A stretch of DNA of 27,980 nt from an uncultured Caldilinea sp. GTDB taxonomy: Bacteria; Chloroflexota; Anaerolineae; Caldilineales; Caldilineaceae. Position numbers and translations under genes: made by a program. Each line of letters opens with the position of its first letter. Position 1 is the stretch's first letter. Of the stretch, positions 15,868-27,980 are shown in pieces. The stretch is from the NCBI RefSeq assembly GCF_937128415.1, contig NZ_CAKZMJ010000001.1, positions 1-27,980 on the forward strand, written 5' to 3'. The notes under the pieces are model-generated. The model was not told the DNA's origin and ran no database searches. It was given only the letters and a program-made list of their open reading frames with translations.

Positions 15868-17067
15868 TTATGGCTGACATTGCGCCTTCACGCTCTCCCA
15901 ATCCAGTTCTGGCAGGACGGGATCGGGATAAAACTGACGGGCGTTTGTGATGTAGGCGATGCGAGGACGGATATCGTAAATCTCGGGAACATCCAGCCCG
16001 CAGGCCAGGCGCACCGCAAAGTAGGTCCCGAACCACCCCCAGTCGGCGAAGCCATGCGTTGTTTCAGCCACGATCTTCCCCTCTGCAATGCGGTCCACGG
16101 ATTCGGGGGTCACGTCGTTAGTGAAAATTGCGACTTTCTCATCGTCCAGCACCGGCCCTTCTGTAGCCAGCTCTAAACGGCCCGCCGCCTCGGAGGCCAG
16201 CATTGCGCCCAGACCCATTTCATTCGAAGCTGCCCAAATGAAGTCCAGGCCGGTGGGATTGGCGGTCAGGAAATCCTCAGCGCATTTGATTCCTTTCTCC
16301 CGATTCCAATCGGCTGCACAGGGAACGCCGACGATCTCAATGCCGGGGAACTGATCTACGACGTTGTGGAAGCCGTTCAAGCGGGCCTGGGAGAAGAAAC
16401 CGCCCGCCACCCCTTCTATGATGGCGCCCCGAGCCCGAATCTGCGCCTTCTCATCCTCTGGCAAATCTGTGTAGAGATTGCGCCAGAATTCAATATCCAG
16501 ATACTGGTCTGGCGCCACCTCCACCGCACGCCCGGCGCCCAATACCCCCGGGCCGCCAAAATAGTCCAGAAGTGCGTAGGCGGTCACCTCTGCAGCGACG
16601 GTGTTGTCAAAGCCGATATAGGAAGCGATGTCTAGCCCGGCGATCGGCTCCAACAAGTTTACGATAATCACCGGGATGCCTCTCTCATTGGCCTTCTGGA
16701 CCGCCGGCTTGATCACCTCCACCTCAATGGGTGAGATGGCAATTACGTCCACTCCTCGCTGGATGTAGTCTTCAATAATCGCCACCTGATCGGCGAAGGC
16801 GACGTGGGTTGGAGGAGACTGAGCGATCACCTGGACGTTGAATCCATTGGCGTTCGCGTCCTGCGCCGACTTTTCAAAAAAGTCTGTCGCTGTCTTGAAA
16901 ACGCCCGTGATGTCCGGCGGAGTCCAGCCGATGACAATGGGCTCCTGCCAGCGCGGCCTGGCCTCCGCCGGTAAGGCGGGGGAGGGCCCAACAGGCGCGC
17001 AGGCGCCGATCAGCATCCCTACGATGGCGATCGCCAAAACAATTGGGAAACCGATGCTACGTGACAT
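15868..17067 (-). CDS. Sugar ABC transporter substrate-binding lipoprotein (RbsB-like, periplasmic-binding fold)
   Basis: First gene of operon 2, 399 residues from the ATG at 17067, which has a strong AGGAG site 8 bases upstream. A longer frame to 17142 adds a non-signal-like stretch and is rejected. The N-terminus is a lipoprotein signal, 'MSRSIGFPIVLAIAIVG' leading to 'LIGAC' with C23. The mature part has ribose-binding-protein-like features: a first beta strand 'IVIGWTPPDITGVFK', 'IEDYIQRGVDVIAISPIE' and 'KANERGIPVIIVN', then 'YIGFDNTVAAEV' and, in the second lobe, 'GLDFIWAASNEMGLGAM'. It feeds the RbsA/RbsC-like transporter encoded downstream. The protein is about 100 residues longer than RbsB, which suggests a different or bulkier ligand. 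Confidence 0.92.
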   Translation of the reverse strand: MSRSIGFPIVLAIAIVGMLIGACAPVGPSPALPAEARPRWQEPIVIGWTPPDITGVFKTATDFFEKSAQDANANGFNVQVIAQSPPTHVAFADQVAIIEDYIQRGVDVIAISPIEVEVIKPAVQKANERGIPVIIVNLLEPIAGLDIASYIGFDNTVAAEVTAYALLDYFGGPGVLGAGRAVEVAPDQYLDIEFWRNLYTDLPEDEKAQIRARGAIIEGVAGGFFSQARLNGFHNVVDQFPGIEIVGVPCAADWNREKGIKCAEDFLTANPTGLDFIWAASNEMGLGAMLASEAAGRLELATEGPVLDDEKVAIFTNDVTPESVDRIAEGKIVAETTHGFADWGWFGTYFAVRLACGLDVPEIYDIRPRIAYITNARQFYPDPVLPELDWESVKAQCQP

Positions 17068-17137
17068 GTTTTTTTCTCCTTTCTCGTGGTGGCAACGCCT
17101 CGAGCATTCGCTCAAACTCTGATCAGGAAATACAAAT

Positions 17138-17160
17138 AGCATGTTGATGCATGCTTTTTT
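17138..17160. other. Small stem-loop with T-run in the operon 2 leader
   Basis: AGCATG-TTGATG-CATGCT (17138-17155) forms a 6-bp stem. On the plus strand six Ts follow, which looks like a terminator, but no plus-strand gene lies upstream of it. On the minus strand it is a leader hairpin of the operon 2 mRNA without a T-run. The function is unclear. Confidence 0.3.
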
Positions 17161-17170
17161 CAGGGCGCGT

Positions 17171-17203
17171 CTAGAGTTGAGTTGAAAAGTAACGCGTTCT
17201 CAC
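17171..17203 (-). CDS. Possible ten-codon leader frame upstream of operon 2
   Basis: AAGGAG (17209-17214 on the plus-strand coordinates) stands 5 bases before a GTG that opens a ten-codon frame (MRTRYFSTQL) ending in TAG at 17171. It mirrors the possible leader peptide of operon 1 in having a strong ribosome-binding site inside a leader of more than 200 nt, although the peptides are unrelated. A GTG start and ten codons make chance a real possibility. Confidence 0.15.
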   Translation of the reverse strand: MRTRYFSTQL

Positions 17204-17276
17204 CCCCGCTCCTTGGCTTCGCAAACGCTTGAGGAAACGTAGAGCCCCGCCCTACAAAGGGGATGAACCTCTGATA

Positions 17277-17303
17277 TCTTGTAATTACAGGATGATAGGA
17301 TTA
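17277..17303 (-). promoter_or_regulatory. Candidate operator, copy 2 (27-base shared element)
   Basis: All 27 bases are identical to 9466-9492. The element has the same position relative to the -10 box and contains TGTAATTACA at 17280-17289. Outside it and the two promoter boxes the upstream regions of the two operons are not alike, so the match reflects function rather than a recent duplication of the whole region. It probably binds the GntR protein encoded at 3264-4076 (inference). Confidence 0.75.
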
Positions 17304-17308
17304 TCAAT

Positions 17309-17337
17309 ACTATATCCCGGCTTTTTGTCTTTGTCAA
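17309..17337 (-). promoter_or_regulatory. Sigma-70-type promoter of operon 2
   Basis: TTGACA (17332-17337) and TATAGT (17309-17314) are separated by 17 bases on the minus strand, identical in both boxes and spacing to the operon 1 promoter. The start should lie near 17302, giving a leader of about 235 nt before the binding-protein ATG. The 353-base gap 17068-17420 holds this promoter, the operator and leader hairpins. Three GACGCA repeats lie at 17360-17394. I could not find a convincing plus-strand promoter for the injection-system genes. Confidence 0.85.
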
Positions 17338-17408
17338 TATGTCAAAAAATCACGCAGAAGACGCAGCAAAGACGCAACGACGTACGCTGACGCAGACGCC
17401 CCTCTGAT

Positions 17409-17630
<222 letters not shown>

Positions 17631-17633
17631 CCT

Positions 17634-19178
<1,545 letters not shown>

Positions 19179-19193
19179 TAAGGAGAAAGGATC

Positions 19194-19718
<525 letters not shown>

Positions 19719-19785
19719 CGCGCAATCGGGGGATGGAAAGCCAGAGGATGGAAAGAACGATCGGAAGGAGACCAGGCGAGGGCCT

Positions 19786-20496
19786 ATGCAACCGTTGTCC
19801 TTTGCGGAGCTATTGACGGTGTGGGAGGAGAACTGGCGACGACCGCCCCTCTGGCAAGGGCTGGCGCTGGCGGCGGCCGCCTGTCCGGAGGAAACGGTCG
19901 AGACGCTGATGCGGGAGCCGCTCGGTCGTTTCAACGCCAGATTGTGGACCTTTCGCCTCTGGTGTTTTGGCTCCCTGCTTACGGCGGTGACCGATTGCCC
20001 TGGCTGCGGCGAGAAGGTGGAGGCGACGCTCGACGTTGCGTCGCTCTGCATCGGGGCGGAGGCGCAGTCCGGCGAGGATTGGCAAGAAATTGCGACCGAA
20101 GCCGGCGCCGTGCGTTTTCGGCTGCCTGCGCTAGGCGACCTGTTGGCGGCAGGCGAAGCCACCTCTTTCGAGGAAGCGACTCAGAGGCTCATTCAACGCT
20201 GCGTGGAGACGTCGGGCGCTCTCTCCGGCGAGCTGCTTGCAATCCTTTCGGCAAAAATTGAAGAAGCCGATCCGCTGGCCCTGCTCGAGCTGCATGGACA
20301 CTGTCCACACTGCGGGCAGGCGTGGGCGGGGTTTCTCGACGCCGCTTCGTTCGTCTGGCGAGAGCTGCAAACGTGGGCGGAGCGCACGCTTCAGGAAGTG
20401 CACCTGCTCGCCCGCGCATACGGCTGGCGCGAGCAGGAAATCCTGGCGCTCTCTCCAACCCGGCGACAGGCGTATTTGCGCATGATCTATGGGTAG
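19786..20496 (+). CDS. Four-cysteine (zinc-ribbon-like) eCIS/baseplate-associated protein
   Basis: A protein of 236 residues from the ATG at 19786. An upstream ATG at 19702 lies inside the tube gene and adds a polar stretch, so I reject it. Two CxxC pairs are visible, C71/C74 ('DCPGCGEK') and C173/C176 ('HCPHCGQA'), likely binding one zinc ion. The C-terminus 'EVHLLARAYGWREQEILALSPTRRQAYLRMI' (key part YGW.E.EIL.LSP.RR..Y) is, as I recall, frequent in proteins next to tube genes, which have been compared with the T4 baseplate proteins gp26/gp28. The exact role is not known to me; a baseplate hub or assembly function fits the position. The 67-base gap before it holds a 10-base direct repeat GGATGGAAAG (19731-19740 and 19746-19755). 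Confidence 0.75.
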   Translation: MQPLSFAELLTVWEENWRRPPLWQGLALAAAACPEETVETLMREPLGRFNARLWTFRLWCFGSLLTAVTDCPGCGEKVEATLDVASLCIGAEAQSGEDWQEIATEAGAVRFRLPALGDLLAAGEATSFEEATQRLIQRCVETSGALSGELLAILSAKIEEADPLALLELHGHCPHCGQAWAGFLDAASFVWRELQTWAERTLQEVHLLARAYGWREQEILALSPTRRQAYLRMIYG

Positions 20497-20500
20497 CGTC

Positions 20501-21420
20501 ATGTCTGATTTTTTTACACGTTTGATCCAGGCCGCCTACCGGCCAGACGCGGGGATGCGCCCGCGTCCGGTGGCGCATTTTGAGCAGACGCCAACGAACC
20601 CTCCGTTCGAGCCGGAGCTGTTCGGCGGAGAATCGATTGCGCCCGCCATGGAAATAGACGCCTCATCGGCTCGGCAAATAAAGGGACGCCCACCCGCAGG
20701 GTCGCAGCCGGCTTCGGCGCTGGAGGCCGACGCCCTCCCCCTGCGCCCGGTGGAGGCGCCGAGAGAGGCAAGATTCGAAGCCGCCTCGCCTGCGGGACGT
20801 CATGCGCCGGTCGCCCAAGGAGCGTCCGGCCGCAGCCGCGGCGCCAGGATGGGCTCTTCCTTCGGAGAGACAATTCTCAAGGCCGAGTCGGCGACTGCGC
20901 TGCAAGCAACCCCTGTTTCCTCCACCGGCCAGGGTGCACACCGCTCCAGGCTGCTTCCTCCGCCAGATTCGCCGATCTCCGAATCGGCGCAGCGACAGGT
21001 CAGAAGACTGCATCCCCAATCGGATGCGGCTGACTCCGCCGTCCCCACCGATGGACTGCCTGGCCCGGCGGAAAAAGCCGCTCGCGCCTCTGCGCCGTCC
21101 GTTGCAAGGCCCTCGCTTGCGTTTGCGCGTGAGCCTTTCGCAGGGTCAACCGATGCATCGCCGGATGTTTTTGACGATTTGCGTCGGCCGATCTCGTCCC
21201 AGGCGCAGCGCAGAGTCGGCGCCCCGGCGGCCCTGCCATCTGCGCCGGCCCAAGCCTCCCCAGAGGCCGCCCCGGCAGCGCAGCCGGTGATTCGCGTCAC
21301 GATCGGTCGCATCGTCATGAAAGCCGAAGTTCGTTCGGCGCCGGGCAGCGCCCGACCGCAGCCGTCCAGACCCGCGCTTTCGCTCGCGGACTATCTCAAC
21401 GCGCGCAACGGAGGCGGCGC

Positions 21421-21424
<4 letters not shown>
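20501..21424 (+). CDS. Disordered Pro/Ala/Ser-rich eCIS protein with conserved C-terminal motif
   Basis: A protein of 307 residues from the ATG at 20501; an ATG at 20489 inside the previous gene adds four residues. Almost the whole chain is low-complexity, rich in Ala, Pro, Ser and Arg, and without predicted hydrophobic core. Only the ends look ordered: 'MSDFFTRLIQAAY' at the N-terminus and, near the C-terminus, 'VIRVTIGRIVMKAEVRS' followed by 'LSLADYLNARNGG'. The pattern 'IxVxIGRIxVxA...LSLxDYLxxR' is one I have seen in variable-length proteins of other eCIS loci. It could act as a flexible assembly factor or tether; the function is unknown. Its stop overlaps the next ATG (ATGA), so translation is coupled. 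Confidence 0.7.
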
Positions 21425-22782
<1,358 letters not shown>

Positions 22783-22868
22783 GGGCGAAGGGTGTGGGGA
22801 ATTCGTAGGCGCTGCCCGGAGCTGCACTGTGGTGGTTTTTCCCGGCGGCCTCACGGTTTGCAAGGGAC

Positions 22869-22956
22869 CTGCGGCTGCGAGCCGCAGCTACGGCTCATGG
22901 TTTGTGAAGGAGCTGCGGCTGCGAGCCGCAGCTACGAGCCGCAGCTCCACCAAACC
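22869..22956 (+). repeat. REP-like palindromic repeat element inside the eCIS operon
   Basis: A 24-base unit (CTGCGGCTGCGAGCCGCAGC plus TACG) occurs twice as a direct repeat at 22869-22892 and 22913-22936. The second copy is followed by an extra inverted arm AGCCGCAGCTCC (22937-22948). GGAGCTGCGGCT (22909-22920) and that arm pair perfectly over 12 bp, flanked by GGTTTG and CAAACC. The unit is itself palindromic. The element fills most of the only large gap (22783-22983) inside the injection-system gene run. It resembles bacterial extragenic palindromes, is likely present elsewhere in the genome, and may form strong RNA structure. Confidence 0.8.
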
Positions 22957-22983
22957 AACGCATCTCAAGTAAAGGATGAGCCC

Positions 22984-24959
<1,976 letters not shown>

Positions 24960-24969
<10 letters not shown>

Positions 24970-25240
24970 AGCCAGGCCGCATCGAGCTGAACATTGAAGA
25001 GCTTATGCTCGACCCTGCGCTGCCAGGCGAGTGGACGCCCTCGGCGCTGCAGGCGCTGCGCGAGGAAGCCGCGCGTGCGCTGGCTTTCCTTCTGGAGACG
25101 CAAGGGCTTCCCGCCGACTTCGAGCAGGGACGCTCGGTGGACGTGATTGAACTGCAACGACCGGTGCACATCGAGCGCGCAGGCGGCGCCGAGAAGCTGG
25201 CGAATTCGATCGCGCAGGCGATTTACAGGAGTTTGAGCCG

Positions 25241-25244
<4 letters not shown>
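24960..25244 (+). CDS. Small conserved eCIS-associated protein
   Basis: A protein of 94 residues that begins 10 bases before the ATPase stop and ends with a stop overlapping the next ATG (ATGA), so it is tightly coupled on both sides. The pattern is a short beta strand 'IELNIEELMLDP', a helix 'SALQALREEAARALAFLLETQG', and a C-terminal helix 'KLANSIAQAIYRSLS'. I have seen comparable small proteins of unknown role next to DUF4157 genes in eCIS loci ('I..L.LDG......A..A.E..L..LL'). It has no catalytic motif or signal peptide. A chaperone or adaptor role for the following DUF4157 protein is a guess based on coupling alone. Confidence 0.7.
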
Positions 25245-27289
<2,045 letters not shown>

Positions 27290-27307
27290 AGGAGCAAACT
27301 CATCTCC

Positions 27308-27958
<651 letters not shown>

Positions 27959-27980
27959 CGATAGCGCGCAGTCAATGTAC

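Noticed and set aside
17138..17160. Plus-strand intrinsic terminator (6-bp stem plus six Ts)
   Set aside because: No plus-strand transcript is known to arrive there, so I list it only as a hairpin.
17279..17307. Plus-strand promoter for the eCIS genes (TTGTAA-17-TATCAA)
   Set aside because: Both boxes are poor and overlap the minus-strand operator; it could be chance.
17360..17394. GACGCA repeats as a CRISPR or iteron array
   Set aside because: Only three 6-base copies with uneven spacing (11 and 18 bases).
22792..22983. Extended N-terminus of the AAA+ ATPase
   Set aside because: The extension translates the palindromic repeat, and a ribosome-binding site AAAGGA stands before the ATG at 22984.

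Overview
The window comes from a GC-rich bacterium. My best guess is a Chloroflexota lineage of the Anaerolineae/Caldilineae type. That is inferred from lipoprotein-anchored sugar-binding proteins, the style of the sugar operons, and a compact one-sheath/one-tube contractile injection locus with a 'SFIVRIWLEE'-type small protein. No rRNA, tRNA, CRISPR array or insertion sequence was seen.

Region 1 (2-9271, minus strand, read from high to low coordinates) is a nine-gene carbohydrate operon. In transcription order it holds a lipoprotein sugar-binding protein, two MalF/MalG-type permeases, an FGGY kinase, a GntR/UTRA repressor, a cupin-type glucose-6-phosphate isomerase, a D-2-hydroxyacid dehydrogenase, a KDPG-type aldolase and a shikimate-dehydrogenase-like oxidoreductase. 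The CUT1 ATPase is absent and presumably encoded elsewhere.

Region 2 (9685-17067, minus strand) is a second, ribose-type (CUT2) sugar operon: lipoprotein binding protein, SDR dehydrogenase, RbsA-like ATPase, RbsC-like permease, Gfo/Idh/MocA oxidoreductase and a second FGGY kinase. Its bases look less GC-rich in places. Both operons start from near-identical control modules: a textbook TTGACA-17-TATAGT promoter followed by a perfectly shared 27-base element containing the palindrome TGTAATTACA. The two operons therefore look like one regulon, most plausibly controlled by the GntR protein encoded in operon 1. Both also have leaders of more than 200 nt and a 13-bp stem-loop just after the binding-protein gene.

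Region 3 (17409-27958, plus strand) is the front part of an extracellular contractile injection system (eCIS; PVC/Afp-like) locus. It holds a small conserved protein, sheath, inner tube, a four-cysteine protein resembling T4-type baseplate proteins, a disordered protein with a conserved C-terminal motif, a DUF4255 (Pvc16-like) protein fused to a LamG/ConA-like domain, an AAA+ ATPase, a small protein, a DUF4157 HELAH protein with an OmpA-like domain, and a CIS_tube (Pvc7-like) baseplate/tube protein. Spike, gp25-like, gp6-like, fibre and tape-measure genes are not in view and probably lie past the right edge. The most unusual items are the DUF4255-LamG fusion, the DUF4157-OmpA protein, the shared promoter/operator module, and an unfamiliar set of sugar-catabolic enzymes.
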